NCBI GenBank assembly: GCA_015655015.1
Contig: JAATFV010000178.1
Span: 62,001-126,000 of the forward strand
DNA from: Chitinophagales bacterium
Lineage (GTDB): Bacteria; Bacteroidota; Bacteroidia; Chitinophagales; Chitinophagaceae
Length of the DNA stretch: 64,000 bases
Direction: 5' to 3'
Part shown: positions 53,222 to 63,468 of the stretch, in pieces
How the letters are laid out: each line of letters begins with the position of its first letter
Numbering within the stretch: the stretch's first letter is position 1
Notes under the pieces: generated by a model
Database searches by the model: none
The model's input: only the letters and a program-made list of their open reading frames with translations
Told to the model about the DNA's origin: nothing
Translations under genes and position numbers: made by a program

Positions 53222-53872
53222 ATGCGAATGCTTCTTAAACGAAAGCCGCTCGTTCCTCTTTTCCTGGTGATCCTGGCCGGGCAGCTGATCGGCGCCCCGG
53301 CAAGGGCACAGGTCGCTGCCGTTCCTTTTCCTTCCCCGGAAGAATTTGTCAACGCCGTTTTTCACACGGTGGTCGATACGTCTTTCTCTCATTACTATCT
53401 TATCACAGGCGCTGATACCTGCCGGTTTGTAAAATACGACTACGATGAATGGACAAAATATTATTTAAAGGAGTCCGTACCTTTCAATACGCTGAACGAA
53501 CTGGCGGAAAAAGCGTATCTCTCCCGGTATCCTTATTTCTGGAAGCAGGACCATTTGCAGAAAGCTATTTGCATTACGCATCAAAAGGCCGATTCTATTT
53601 TCTCTCTGGCCAATCCTGCCCTGGAAGCGCAGCATAAGCGTCATGCTGCAAAGGCCTCCCGGCAGGTGATGCGTCAATGGCAACGGCTGCCGGCCCAGGA
53701 AAAAACGATCTTTAGTTTCTCCCTGCCTCAATTCACGGAGGATGGACAATATGCAGTCATCGACCTGAATGTCATCTGCGGCGCTCTTTGCGGATCGGGA
53801 ACTACCTGTTTGTTCCGGCATACTTCCGCCGGCTGGCGGCTGATCGGGCAATATACCAACTGGTCCTCCTGA
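53222..53872 (+). CDS. Exported protein of unknown function
   Basis: 216 residues with a signal peptide (LVPLFLVILAGQLIGAPARAQ). The body has no domain I recognise: residues ~40-150 are helical with many Tyr and Trp, and the C-terminal ~60 (ICGALCGSGTTCLFRHTSAGWRLIGQYTNW) hold three Cys and look like a small beta domain similar to those in secreted lysozyme-inhibitor-like or NTF2-like proteins, but this is not firm. It lies 49 bp downstream of the head-GIN gene, likely the same transcript. Confidence 0.7.
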   Translation: MRMLLKRKPLVPLFLVILAGQLIGAPARAQVAAVPFPSPEEFVNAVFHTVVDTSFSHYYLITGADTCRFVKYDYDEWTKYYLKESVPFNTLNELAEKAYLSRYPYFWKQDHLQKAICITHQKADSIFSLANPALEAQHKRHAAKASRQVMRQWQRLPAQEKTIFSFSLPQFTEDGQYAVIDLNVICGALCGSGTTCLFRHTSAGWRLIGQYTNWSS

Positions 53873-53910
53873 TAACCGGGTTATTCACGGTAATTAGGTT
53901 TAGTAAGATA

Positions 53911-55068
53911 TTAATAGGGGTAGCTCTGCAACCATTCCCAGAAATTATCTCTGTGAATGACCTTTGTTTCTGCAGGCTTGTAATTTTCTGTAAAAATTCT
54001 GGAGAATCTACTTTTAGCTCCCGGGTTCCATTTGAATTCGTAAGCAAATAGCTTACCGTCAATGTCTTCAATGTAATCTATTTCCTGTTGGCGAGTGGTT
54101 CGCCAAAAATAAGTATGGCCATAAAAGCCATTATAACGAAGTAATTTCATTCGTTCGCTTATCAGAAAATTTTCCCATAATGCACCCGTATCATTTCGGG
54201 ATACTAATGGAGTATAATTGCCGATAATGGCGTTACGGATGCCGTTATCATAAAAATAAACTTTCCGGCTACTACTTATTTCGGTGCGCAGATTACGGTT
54301 GAATGGCGGCAGTTTATAGACGATGAAGGCTTTTTCCAAAAGGTCGATATAATGATCCACTGTATTTTTATCTGCCTGCACAGTGCGGCTTATCTCATTT
54401 AGATTTACTTCTGCGCCCACCTGCCAGGCCAGTGCCTGTAATATTTTGTTCAGCAATGCAGGTTTTCGGATGCCCTGGAAATTCAGAAGATCTTTAAATA
54501 AATAACTGGCTGCTAAATTATTAATGATTTCTACCTCATTGCCCGGATCCGTGAGTACTTCGGGATACATGCCGTATACCATTAAATTTTGAAGGCGTAA
54601 CAGGCTTTTAGACATTGTTTCGTAGTCGCATAACTCCTTCCAACTAATAGGATATAACTGGTATTCCCACTTCCGGCCGGTTAATGGCTCATTTATAGTA
54701 CTTGCTAATTCCAAAGCAGAAGAGCCGGTGACTAATAACTGGCGGCCAGAAAGATTATCTATAATAAGCTTTAGCGTTAAACCGATGTTTTGTATGCGCT
54801 GTGCTTCATCAATGACTATAACTTTTGCATTACCGAGATACGCATTCAAAAAGGCAAGTGAAACATTTGTCAGCTGTGTTTGTACGGCAGGTTCGTCACC
54901 ATTAATATAAAGAAAGTCACGATCCAGGTTGGAAGCAAGTTCTTTAATCAGGGTGGTTTTACCTACCTGCCTGGGTCCGAGTAAAATGATCGCTTTTTTG
55001 TAGTCGGCCTTTGAGGCTAGTTTGCTGGACAGAGATCTTAAAATAGGTATTTTAATAAGTCTATTCAC
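53911..55068 (-). CDS. AAA_14/DUF4143 ATP-binding protein
   Basis: 385 residues from a GTG start at 55068. Walker A GPRQVGKT is at 31-38, Walker B-like KVIVIDEAQR at ~78-88, and sensor TGSSALELA at ~115. The C-terminal DUF4143 domain (~190-385) has the PD-(D/E)xK-like pattern EIDYIED...YEFKWN. Proteins of this type are common, often mobile, and of uncertain role; some are thought to act in defence or toxin-antitoxin-like conflict. The gene is more AT-rich than its neighbours and stands alone, with a three-copy 32-bp-spaced repeat over its promoter and start. No partner is visible. Confidence 0.85.
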   Translation of the reverse strand: MNRLIKIPILRSLSSKLASKADYKKAIILLGPRQVGKTTLIKELASNLDRDFLYINGDEPAVQTQLTNVSLAFLNAYLGNAKVIVIDEAQRIQNIGLTLKLIIDNLSGRQLLVTGSSALELASTINEPLTGRKWEYQLYPISWKELCDYETMSKSLLRLQNLMVYGMYPEVLTDPGNEVEIINNLAASYLFKDLLNFQGIRKPALLNKILQALAWQVGAEVNLNEISRTVQADKNTVDHYIDLLEKAFIVYKLPPFNRNLRTEISSSRKVYFYDNGIRNAIIGNYTPLVSRNDTGALWENFLISERMKLLRYNGFYGHTYFWRTTRQQEIDYIEDIDGKLFAYEFKWNPGAKSRFSRIFTENYKPAETKVIHRDNFWEWLQSYPY

Positions 55069-55141
55069 TAAATATACGAACTTATGATGAATCTATTCAC
55101 CAAATATACGGTTTTAAAGTGAGTGTATTCACTAAATATAC
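55060..55141. promoter_or_regulatory. Three 19-bp repeats at exact 32-bp spacing over the promoter and start of the AAA_14 gene
   Basis: TCTATTCACTAAATATACG starts at 55060, with near-identical copies starting at 55092 and 55124. On the minus strand each copy reads TATATTT(A/G)GTGAATA; the middle copy gives a perfect -7 box TATATTTG (55109-55102), 34 bp before the GTG start, which lies inside the first copy. The regular spacing of about three helical turns suggests binding of a protein along one face of DNA, perhaps self-regulation. Confidence 0.75.
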
Positions 55142-55174
55142 ATAATTATATATAATATTTTTATTATCAACATC

Positions 55175-57703
55175 TTATAGGTCGACATACCGCACCCGTA
55201 TCCACACATCCCTGTTCCTTCCTTTATCATCCGTACAGGAGATCTTCACCGGTCCTTCGTCCGGTATGAAAAATTGCTTGCCTCCTGCCTCACCAGCTTT
55301 AAAGAATTTATTATTGATATACCAGTAGACCTTCCCCACATCATTGCTCACCCGGCATCTCAGCTGTAAAGGCTCGGGATCTTTCCTGTTGATCAGGTAC
55401 TCACTGCCATTCGTGGGAGAAGTGACAACGGGAGCTCCTTCACGGAATACTTTCTCACAAAGGGGATTATGGGGAGGGATCGGCTGATAGGCGATCCTGT
55501 TCTCTTCAAAATATTCTTTCATCTCCGGGGAAATGAATTTATAGAGCTTTTTCTTGTAGCCGCTCTCCGGCAGGCATAGCCGGCAATAAGCTATTTTTTC
55601 ATCGGCGGAGACGAATACCTCCTGCATGTTATCGCATTTCTTTGACGGAGATACCAGGGGAATAAAATAATCGGTCACCAGGTTCGTACAATGATCAGCG
55701 GGCGGCAACCCTGTTTCGGAACAGACCATCCGGATATCGCAGTCGGCAGGCTGGGCAAACCAGCTCTGGTCATCATCATAATCGATCGTATTGAAGACGG
55801 TAAAGAGCAGGGGAGTGGCTACATTGGCGCCGCTTAATTCCGGGATACCCAGCCCGGAGAAGTTGCCGACCCAGATACCCACCGTATAACGCTTGTTATA
55901 GCCAATACTCCAGGCATCCCGCCGGCCGTAAGATGTCCCTGTCTTCCAGGCGATCTTCGGCAGGTGTACCGTACTCTCCCAGTTCAACGGGAAATCCGGC
56001 CGGTTCACTTTCGACAGGGTCTCATTGATCATGAATACCGCTGCGGGACTTAGGATCTTTTTGGCGGCGGACGATGAGTGGTAAGAAGACAGTGGGGGGA
56101 CGCCGGGGGATGAAATGGCGGGATTTGAAGGGACAGGGGGCTGTGAGACGGCGGATAACGGCGCGGAAGCAGCAAGGGTATATACGGGCGGCACATATTT
56201 CCCCTCATTCGCAAAAATGGAATACATCCCCGTCAGCTCCTCCAGCGTGGCGCCGCATCCTCCCAGGATCATCGACAGCCCCAGCTTACCCTGATCTTTT
56301 TTGATCTGCCGGAAATCACAGGCAGCCAGGTTCTGGATCAGCTTATCCTTTCCCAACGCCCTCAGGCTCTTCACCGCCGGAATATTTAAGGAATGCTCCA
56401 GGGCATACTCCATGGTAACGTATCCATTGAACTTCCGGTCATAATTTTCCGGAGCATACCCCTGGTAATTCACCGCCACATCCGTGATCACCATTTTAGG
56501 AGTTAGCAGGCCTGCGTCTATGCAAAGGCCGTACAATAAAGGCTTGAGCGTGCTGCCTGGCTGCCGGATCGCCGCGGCCCCATTTACCTGGCCCCCATCC
56601 GTCGTATCCCGGAAATCTGCGCTGCCGACATAGGCAACGACCCGGTGGGTGGTATTATCCAATACGATGACGGCCGCATTGCGGATATTTTTCAGGGTGA
56701 GCGTCCGGGAATAATCTTTCACCAGCTTTTCGACCTTGCGCTGTGTGTTCAGCTCGATAGCCGTATGGATGATATCCCCGCCACTTTTTTTAAGTTTCCA
56801 GGCCAGGTGGGGGATGTAACCCGGGACAGCCCCCCGGGTAGCCGTCAGCGGCTCCAGCAGGGCATCGGCTATCTCTTTCTCCGGGAACACTTTTTCCCTG
56901 GCGAACTGCCGGAGCCATTTATTCCTTTCTTCTATGATCCGGTCATTGTGTTTCCCCATTACCAGGGAAGAAGGGCGGTTGGGAATAATGGACAGGGCCG
57001 TGATCTCCGCCAGCGACAAATGATCGGGATTCTTTTTAAAGTAAAGGATAGAAGCCGATTTTACTCCTTCGATATTGCCTCCATAAGGAACCTTGTTCAG
57101 GTACAATTGCAGGATCTCGTCCTTACTGTACTTCCATTCCAGCTGGAAGGCCCGGAATATTTCCCGCAGCTTATTCCAGTAGGTGCGCTTTTTCGGTTCC
57201 AGCGAACGGGCTACCTGCATGGTGATCGTGGAGGCGCCGGAGGTTCGCCGCATCCGGACCAGGTTCTTAAAAAAAGCCCGGCCCATTGCCAGGAGATTGA
57301 TGCCGGGATGATAATAGAAATACTTGTCTTCTTTTTCAACGATGGTCTTGCGGAGCAGGGGAGAGATCTCGGATAGTTCCGTTTTCATGCGCCATTGCTG
57401 GTCCCGGGTAAGAAAGGCATGGATCACCTCTCCCTTGCTATCGGTAACGATCGTGGAATATTCGATCCGGTCGGGAACGGGAAAGATCCAGTTCAGGAGG
57501 AAGAATAACAAGCCGGCCCCTGCCGCTGCGATCCCCGCTTTTTTCAATAGGGAAACCGCCTTCCTGCTTTTCGACGATGAGCCGCCACCCTCTTTTTTTG
57601 ACGAGCTGTTGCTGCTCCCACTTTTCGCCGGCAGATCTCTCTCCTCGCTCCTCAACGAAGAACTGGTGAACAATAACCTGCTATATTGGAGCAACTTTTT
57701 CAT
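55175..57703 (-). CDS. pbpC: Penicillin-binding protein 1C
   Basis: 842 residues. A short cytoplasmic Ser/Lys-rich segment is followed by one membrane helix (~residues 54-70). The glycosyltransferase family 51 domain contains EKEDKYFYYHPG and GASTITMQVARSL; the transpeptidase domain has the active serine in RQPGSTLKP, SLN in LEHSLNIPA, and KTGTS; the C-terminal BiPBP_C domain (~760-842) is present. It polymerises and cross-links peptidoglycan at the inner membrane. A Pro/Ser-rich linker (~520-560) lies inside the transpeptidase region. It diverges from an alpha-2-macroglobulin lipoprotein gene, the usual pbpC/yfhM pairing, in which the trap is thought to protect the periplasm when the wall is breached. 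Confidence 0.95.
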   Translation of the reverse strand: MKKLLQYSRLLFTSSSLRSEERDLPAKSGSSNSSSKKEGGGSSSKSRKAVSLLKKAGIAAAGAGLLFFLLNWIFPVPDRIEYSTIVTDSKGEVIHAFLTRDQQWRMKTELSEISPLLRKTIVEKEDKYFYYHPGINLLAMGRAFFKNLVRMRRTSGASTITMQVARSLEPKKRTYWNKLREIFRAFQLEWKYSKDEILQLYLNKVPYGGNIEGVKSASILYFKKNPDHLSLAEITALSIIPNRPSSLVMGKHNDRIIEERNKWLRQFAREKVFPEKEIADALLEPLTATRGAVPGYIPHLAWKLKKSGGDIIHTAIELNTQRKVEKLVKDYSRTLTLKNIRNAAVIVLDNTTHRVVAYVGSADFRDTTDGGQVNGAAAIRQPGSTLKPLLYGLCIDAGLLTPKMVITDVAVNYQGYAPENYDRKFNGYVTMEYALEHSLNIPAVKSLRALGKDKLIQNLAACDFRQIKKDQGKLGLSMILGGCGATLEELTGMYSIFANEGKYVPPVYTLAASAPLSAVSQPPVPSNPAISSPGVPPLSSYHSSSAAKKILSPAAVFMINETLSKVNRPDFPLNWESTVHLPKIAWKTGTSYGRRDAWSIGYNKRYTVGIWVGNFSGLGIPELSGANVATPLLFTVFNTIDYDDDQSWFAQPADCDIRMVCSETGLPPADHCTNLVTDYFIPLVSPSKKCDNMQEVFVSADEKIAYCRLCLPESGYKKKLYKFISPEMKEYFEENRIAYQPIPPHNPLCEKVFREGAPVVTSPTNGSEYLINRKDPEPLQLRCRVSNDVGKVYWYINNKFFKAGEAGGKQFFIPDEGPVKISCTDDKGRNRDVWIRVRYVDL

Positions 57704-57938
57704 TTTGAATTAACAAATTCTTATCATGCCGCCTGTTGCAAATACCCTTCCCCGTGATGTACTTTCAATACGGAATTATTTTCCAAATATATGAACTCCA
57801 CCAGTCACCCTCCCTAGCTCGTTTTCACAAAATAATACCTGAAAATCTTCTTTTTTCCCCCTTTTACAGGGTGGAAACACAGACTTTTTATATATTAACA
57901 GCGTTTTAGACAAAACATCTCCTATCAACCGACCTCTT

Positions 57939-60900
57939 ATGCGTATACGATCCGGCTCATCAGCCATAACAACGATCACCCTTGTCACAACTGTATTTTT
58001 CGCGTTTATTTTTTTACCGGCCTGCAACCGTAGTACCGTGAGCCTGGAATACACCAATGCGCGGGATGAAGTCCCTTCCCTGGGCAACCTTATTTTCCGG
58101 TTCGACAAGAACCTGATCAAAGACTCCTTACTGGACCAGTGGGACTCTTCGAAATATGTTTCATTCGAGCCGAAGATCCCCGGCCGGTTTCGCTGGGAAC
58201 ATCCGGATGAGCTTGTATTTTCCCCTTCCCAGCCCCTGCCCCCGGCCACCACGTTCAAAGCGACCCTCCATAACGATATCCTGCAATACAGCTCATATGG
58301 CCGTATTAAAAAAGGGGAGGACCTGGTCTTTCATACCCCGGAACTGCGGCTGGATAATACCAATATCGGCTGGGTGCTGCCGGACGAGAACAGCAGCGCG
58401 GGTATTCCCCAGGTCGACCTGCAGTTTAACTATCCGGTCAACCCGGGCTCCCTTAAGGATAAATTGAAGATAGAAATCGGAGGTCAGACCATCAATTACA
58501 ACTTTCAGACGCTTTCCGCTTCCGATAAGATCACCCTGCGTCTGCTCAACCTGAAAATGGAAGATAAAAATGTGGAGGCGAAGATCTCTATTGACAAAGG
58601 ACTCGTACCGGAAGGAGGCGCCAATGGGCTGAAGGAAATAATAGAGACCCATTCCACGATCCCTTCTCCCTTTGTCCTGCAGATCAATGATGTCACAGCA
58701 GAACATGACGGGGAGACAGGCACCCTGAAAGTGATGACCAGCCAGCAGGTGGTCCCGGCAAATCTCGCCTCCTATATCAGCTTTATCCCTGCGGTTAAAT
58801 TCACCGTAGAACCTTCTGATAACGGGTTCGTCATCCGCAGCGATAATTTCGACCAGTCTAAAAGTTATGCCCTTACCCTCACCAAGGGGCTTCGGGGAAG
58901 GATCGGAGGGGTATTACATGAAGAGTACAATACGAATATCACCTTTGGGGAGCTGGCGCCATCCATCAGCTTCGCCAATGGCAAAGGTGTTTATCTCAGC
59001 GGTAAGGGAACGAAGAACATCGAGGTAAAGATCATCAACGTTCCAAAAGTGAAAGTGGTGGTCTCCAAGATCTATGAAAGCAATTTGCTCATGGCCCAGC
59101 GGTACGGGTATTACCCCAAAGAGACGGCTTCCTCCGGAACCAGTAATAATAGCGGAGAAGGGGAAGAAGGAGAGGGCGGCGGAGGTTACAACCCGTATGA
59201 TAATGGCAGCGACCTCACTTTTGGGGATGTCATCTATGAACAGGAAATAGACACCCGTTCTCTGCCGAAGAGCGGCAGCAGCAGCCGCCTTTTTAATCTC
59301 AATATCACCGACAAGCTGCCGGAGTTCAAAGGCATCTATCATGTGATGATCCGCTCCACAAAAGACTATTGGGTAAAGGACAATCGTTTCATCTCCCTCT
59401 CCGACATAGGCCTCATCGCCAAGGAAGGAAAGGAAAAAATACTGGTTTTCGCCAATTCTATCCGCAGCGCCGCAGCGCTTCCCGGGGTGAATGTGCTGGC
59501 TTATGGGTCGAACAATCAATTGCTGGGAATGGGAGCTACCAATGCCGAAGGGATCGCCGAGATCGCCTACACCCGCAAAGACATGGCCGGCTTCCGCCCT
59601 GCGATGATCATCGCCAAGACCGCTGACGATTTTAACTATCTTCCTTTTAATACCACCAGGGTCAATACTTCCCGGTTTGAAGTGGGGGGCCGCCGTAGCA
59701 ATACCACCGGACTGGACGCCTTTATCTACCCTGAGAGGGATATTTACCGCCCGGGAGAGAAGCTGAACTTTTCGGTCATTGTCCGTGACCGTCAATGGAA
59801 ATCTCCCGGTGAGCTGCCCGTCAAGCTGAAATTTTTGCTTCCCAATGGCAAGGAACTAAAAACTTTCCGCAAGAGCCTCAATGAACAAGGTTCCCTGGAA
59901 GGCAGTGTGGACATCGCAGACGCAGCCATTACGGGCAGTTATTCCCTGGAGGTATATACTTCCAATGACGTTTTGCTGGCGACACAGCCCTTCCGCATCG
60001 AGGAGTTCGTCCCCGACAGGATCAAGGTCACGGCTAAGCTGGACAAGCCTTTCCTGGAAGCGGGTGATATCTCCCGGCTGACTATCCATGCCGTTAATTT
60101 CTTCGGTCCCCCGGCTGCCAACCGCAACTATGAATGCGAGATCCAGATCAAACAGCGGTCTTTCAACCCTAAAAAATACAGCACTTACGACTTCAGCCTG
60201 GCCAACCAGAATACCCTCTTTGACAAAACGGTCCGGGAAGGAAAAACGGACGAGCAGGGCAGCGCCGTTGAAAAATACGATGTGCCGGAAATGTTCAGGA
60301 ACATCGGTCTGCTGCAGGCTACCTTCTATGCTACGGTCTTCGATGAGACCGGACGGCCCGTCAGCCGCAGCACTTCCGCCGACATATTCACCCAGCCGGT
60401 CTTCTTCGGTGTGGCGGATGATGGCTTCTCGTATTACGCCTTGAACCAGGCCATACAATTTCCCCTGATCGCCCTCGACAAGAATGAAAAAGTATTGAGC
60501 AGCATACCGGCGCGGGTGCAGGTAGTCAAACATGAATACCGGACGGTCCTCACGAAGAGCGGCAGTTATTTCCGCTATGAATCCCAGAAAGAAGACAAGC
60601 TGGTCAGCTCGGCCATTGTCACGGTCAGCGGCGAGAACACCCAATACTCCTTTGTACCCCGATCGCCCGGCGACTACGAGTTGCGTATCTCCATACCCGG
60701 CGCTAACAGTTATGTGAGCAGGAGCTTCTATAGTTATGGCTCCTGGGGTGGGGACAATACTTCCTTCGACGTCAATAACGAAGGACATATAGATATCGAG
60801 CTGGATAAATCGTCTTTTTATACCGGCGAGACGGTCAAGGCCTTGTTTAAGACCCCTTTCAGCGGTCGGATGCTCGTTACCCTGGAGACGGATAAAGTGG

Positions 60901-63431
60901 TGTCTTATCAGTACGTCAATGTGGACAAACGAACCGCTTCTCTGGATCTGCCGCTTACCGTGGACGATATTCCCAACGTATACATTACTGCCACGCTGAT
61001 CAAACCCCACGAGCTATCGGATATACCTTTGACGGTGGCCCATGGATTTCAGTCGGTGAAAGTGGAAGAGAAAGACCGGAAGATCCCTGTCGAGATCGTG
61101 GCGCAGGCAAAGACCCGCTCCCATACCCACCAGAAAGTAACCGTGAAAGCCGCTCCTGGCAGTTTGGTTACGCTGTCGGCCGTGGACAACGGGGTATTGC
61201 AGATCTCTGACTTTGAGACCCCTGATCCTTACGCTCATTTTTATGCCAAACGGGCTTTGGAAGTAAATGGCTATGATCTCTATCCCCTGTTGTTCCCCGA
61301 AGCCCGGCCCAGCCTTAGCAGTACGGGCGGTGATGGGGAGAGTGATATGAAGAAAAGGGTCAATCCCATGCCGGCCAAGCGGATTAAGATCATTTCCTAT
61401 TGGAGCGGGATTACCAAGGCCAATGGCAGCGGAGAGGCTGAATTTGCATTCGATATCCCGCAGTTCTCCGGTGAAGTGAGACTTATGGCCGTGGCCTATA
61501 AGAATGAAAGTTTTGGGTCGAAGGAATCCACGATGACAGTGGCCGATCCCATCGTGCTCAGTTCGGCGCTTCCACGATTCCTCAGCCCGGGAGATACGGT
61601 AATGATGCCCGTTACGATCACCAATACCACGGCTAATTCAGCCACGGCCAATGCCCGCGTAAAGGTCAGCGGCGCTATAAGAGTTGCCGGCAGCGACCAG
61701 CAATCCGTCAGCATTTCGCCTAACAGCGAAGGGCGGGCCCTTTTCCAGGTAGTGGCGCCGCCTGCCATCGGCGTGGGTAAAATAGCAGTGGAAGTCAATA
61801 GCCTGGGTGAGAATTTTACCGATGAGACGGAAATCGGTGTGCGGCCTGCGGCTGGCTTGCAAAAGAGCACGGGCAGCGGCATGGTGGCAGGGGGCAGCAT
61901 GCAATCGGTGACTTTGGGCGCCGGCGACTATATCCCTTCCAGCGTGGATTATCAGCTGGTGGTGAGCCGTTCCCCGGCCATTGAATTAAGCAAATATCTG
62001 AGCTGGCTGGTGGAATATCCATATGGCTGTACCGAGCAGACGGTGTCGGTGGCCTTCCCGCAATTATATTACGGAGACCTGGCCGACCTGGTGCGCAAGA
62101 GTAATACGGGGCTGAGGGCCAGTGCCAATGCCAATATCCAGGAGGCGATACGCAAGATCAAGATGCGGCAATTATATAATGGAGCAGTTACCCTGTGGGA
62201 CAATGAAGATTCGGAGAACTGGTGGGCGACGATCTATGCCGCGCATTTCCTGCTGGAGGCGCAAAAGGCAGGGTTTGATGTGGACAAGGGATTGGTAGAG
62301 ACTATGCTGGGTTATATCAACAGCCGTCTGAAGAACCGCGAAACGATCACCTACTACTACAATCGGGATCAGAATAAAAAGATTGCTCCCAAGGAAGTTG
62401 TCTATGGGCTCTATGTGCTGGCCCTGGCGCAGCGGCCGAATGTCAGCGTGATGAATTATTATAAGGCTAATCCCGCCCTGCTGAGCCTGGATTGTAAATA
62501 CCTGTTGTCGGCGGCTTATGCACTGGCGGGTGACAAAAAGAGTTTTAGAGAATTTCTGCCTTCGCAGTTTGCCGGAGAAGAATCGGTGGCCCAGACAGGG
62601 GGCAGCTTCTATTCCGACATTCGCGATGAGTCCCTGGCGTTGGATGTGCTGGTGGACGTGGATCCGGAGAATCCGCAGATCGGAGTGATGGCCAAACACG
62701 TTTCTGATAAGCTCAAACAACGCAATTGGTTCAGCACGCAGGAGCTGGCCTTCAGTTTCCTGGGACTGGGCAAACTGGCAAAACAAGCAGCCGGAACGAC
62801 GGTGACGGCGGATATACGGGTGGATGGCAGAACGGTAGGGTCGATGAGCGGGAATCCGCTGAAGCTGACGACAAAGGAGCTGAAAGGCGCAGGCGGCGGA
62901 GAGACTGCCGGCGCAAAGGTAGACATTGTCACGAAAGGCGGCGGACGTCTCTATTATTTCTGGGAGGCGGAGGGCATCAGCGCCAGTGGAGCGTATAAGG
63001 AAGAAGACAGCTACCTGAAAGTGCGCAAACGTTTTTTCGACCGGTATGGCCGGCCGCTTAGCGGGAATACGTTCAAACAGAACGACCTGGTTATCGTGCA
63101 GCTCACCCTGGAAAAGACTTACAGCACGAATATCGACAATGTCGTCATTACCGACCTGCTGCCGGCGGGCTTCGAGATCGAGAATCCGCGGACCAAAGAA
63201 ATTCCCGGCATGGACTGGATCAAGGATGGCGATTCACCAACGGCGCTGGATGTACGCGATGACCGGATCAATTTATTTGTCAACCAGCGTTCTATGAAAC
63301 AGGTGTATTATTATGCTGTTCGGGCGGTGTCTCCCGGGGTGTACCGGATGGGGCCTGTCAGCGCTGATGCGATGTACAATGGAGAATATCATTCGTATAA
63401 TGGGGCAGGGACGGTGAGAGTGGTGCAGTAG
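57939..63431 (+). CDS. Alpha-2-macroglobulin family lipoprotein (YfhM-like)
   Basis: 1830 residues. The N-terminal lipobox LPAC has Cys29, so it is a lipoprotein facing the periplasm. A long series of macroglobulin beta domains contains the MG2 hallmark DIYRPGEKLNFSVIV (~600), followed by the complement-like thioester motif GCTEQ with Cys1364 in YPYGCTEQTV, and a helical alpha-alpha thioester domain after it. A Gly/Glu-rich insert (GEGEEGEGGGG) is at ~405. Its role is to trap intruding proteases covalently. It diverges from pbpC 235 bp away. The last ~150 residues resemble the receptor-binding MG domain (VVITDLLPAGFEIENPR). Confidence 0.93.
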   Translation: MRIRSGSSAITTITLVTTVFFAFIFLPACNRSTVSLEYTNARDEVPSLGNLIFRFDKNLIKDSLLDQWDSSKYVSFEPKIPGRFRWEHPDELVFSPSQPLPPATTFKATLHNDILQYSSYGRIKKGEDLVFHTPELRLDNTNIGWVLPDENSSAGIPQVDLQFNYPVNPGSLKDKLKIEIGGQTINYNFQTLSASDKITLRLLNLKMEDKNVEAKISIDKGLVPEGGANGLKEIIETHSTIPSPFVLQINDVTAEHDGETGTLKVMTSQQVVPANLASYISFIPAVKFTVEPSDNGFVIRSDNFDQSKSYALTLTKGLRGRIGGVLHEEYNTNITFGELAPSISFANGKGVYLSGKGTKNIEVKIINVPKVKVVVSKIYESNLLMAQRYGYYPKETASSGTSNNSGEGEEGEGGGGYNPYDNGSDLTFGDVIYEQEIDTRSLPKSGSSSRLFNLNITDKLPEFKGIYHVMIRSTKDYWVKDNRFISLSDIGLIAKEGKEKILVFANSIRSAAALPGVNVLAYGSNNQLLGMGATNAEGIAEIAYTRKDMAGFRPAMIIAKTADDFNYLPFNTTRVNTSRFEVGGRRSNTTGLDAFIYPERDIYRPGEKLNFSVIVRDRQWKSPGELPVKLKFLLPNGKELKTFRKSLNEQGSLEGSVDIADAAITGSYSLEVYTSNDVLLATQPFRIEEFVPDRIKVTAKLDKPFLEAGDISRLTIHAVNFFGPPAANRNYECEIQIKQRSFNPKKYSTYDFSLANQNTLFDKTVREGKTDEQGSAVEKYDVPEMFRNIGLLQATFYATVFDETGRPVSRSTSADIFTQPVFFGVADDGFSYYALNQAIQFPLIALDKNEKVLSSIPARVQVVKHEYRTVLTKSGSYFRYESQKEDKLVSSAIVTVSGENTQYSFVPRSPGDYELRISIPGANSYVSRSFYSYGSWGGDNTSFDVNNEGHIDIELDKSSFYTGETVKALFKTPFSGRMLVTLETDKVVSYQYVNVDKRTASLDLPLTVDDIPNVYITATLIKPHELSDIPLTVAHGFQSVKVEEKDRKIPVEIVAQAKTRSHTHQKVTVKAAPGSLVTLSAVDNGVLQISDFETPDPYAHFYAKRALEVNGYDLYPLLFPEARPSLSSTGGDGESDMKKRVNPMPAKRIKIISYWSGITKANGSGEAEFAFDIPQFSGEVRLMAVAYKNESFGSKESTMTVADPIVLSSALPRFLSPGDTVMMPVTITNTTANSATANARVKVSGAIRVAGSDQQSVSISPNSEGRALFQVVAPPAIGVGKIAVEVNSLGENFTDETEIGVRPAAGLQKSTGSGMVAGGSMQSVTLGAGDYIPSSVDYQLVVSRSPAIELSKYLSWLVEYPYGCTEQTVSVAFPQLYYGDLADLVRKSNTGLRASANANIQEAIRKIKMRQLYNGAVTLWDNEDSENWWATIYAAHFLLEAQKAGFDVDKGLVETMLGYINSRLKNRETITYYYNRDQNKKIAPKEVVYGLYVLALAQRPNVSVMNYYKANPALLSLDCKYLLSAAYALAGDKKSFREFLPSQFAGEESVAQTGGSFYSDIRDESLALDVLVDVDPENPQIGVMAKHVSDKLKQRNWFSTQELAFSFLGLGKLAKQAAGTTVTADIRVDGRTVGSMSGNPLKLTTKELKGAGGGETAGAKVDIVTKGGGRLYYFWEAEGISASGAYKEEDSYLKVRKRFFDRYGRPLSGNTFKQNDLVIVQLTLEKTYSTNIDNVVITDLLPAGFEIENPRTKEIPGMDWIKDGDSPTALDVRDDRINLFVNQRSMKQVYYYAVRAVSPGVYRMGPVSADAMYNGEYHSYNGAGTVRVVQ

Positions 63432-63468
63432 GGGACCGGTGGCCGGACGGTAGCTTTTGCTATAGGCA

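Noticed and set aside
59856..61010. 384-residue open frame on the minus strand
   Set aside because: It is opposite the alpha-2-macroglobulin lipoprotein and lacks any recognisable motif; long shadows are expected opposite long genes with this codon use.
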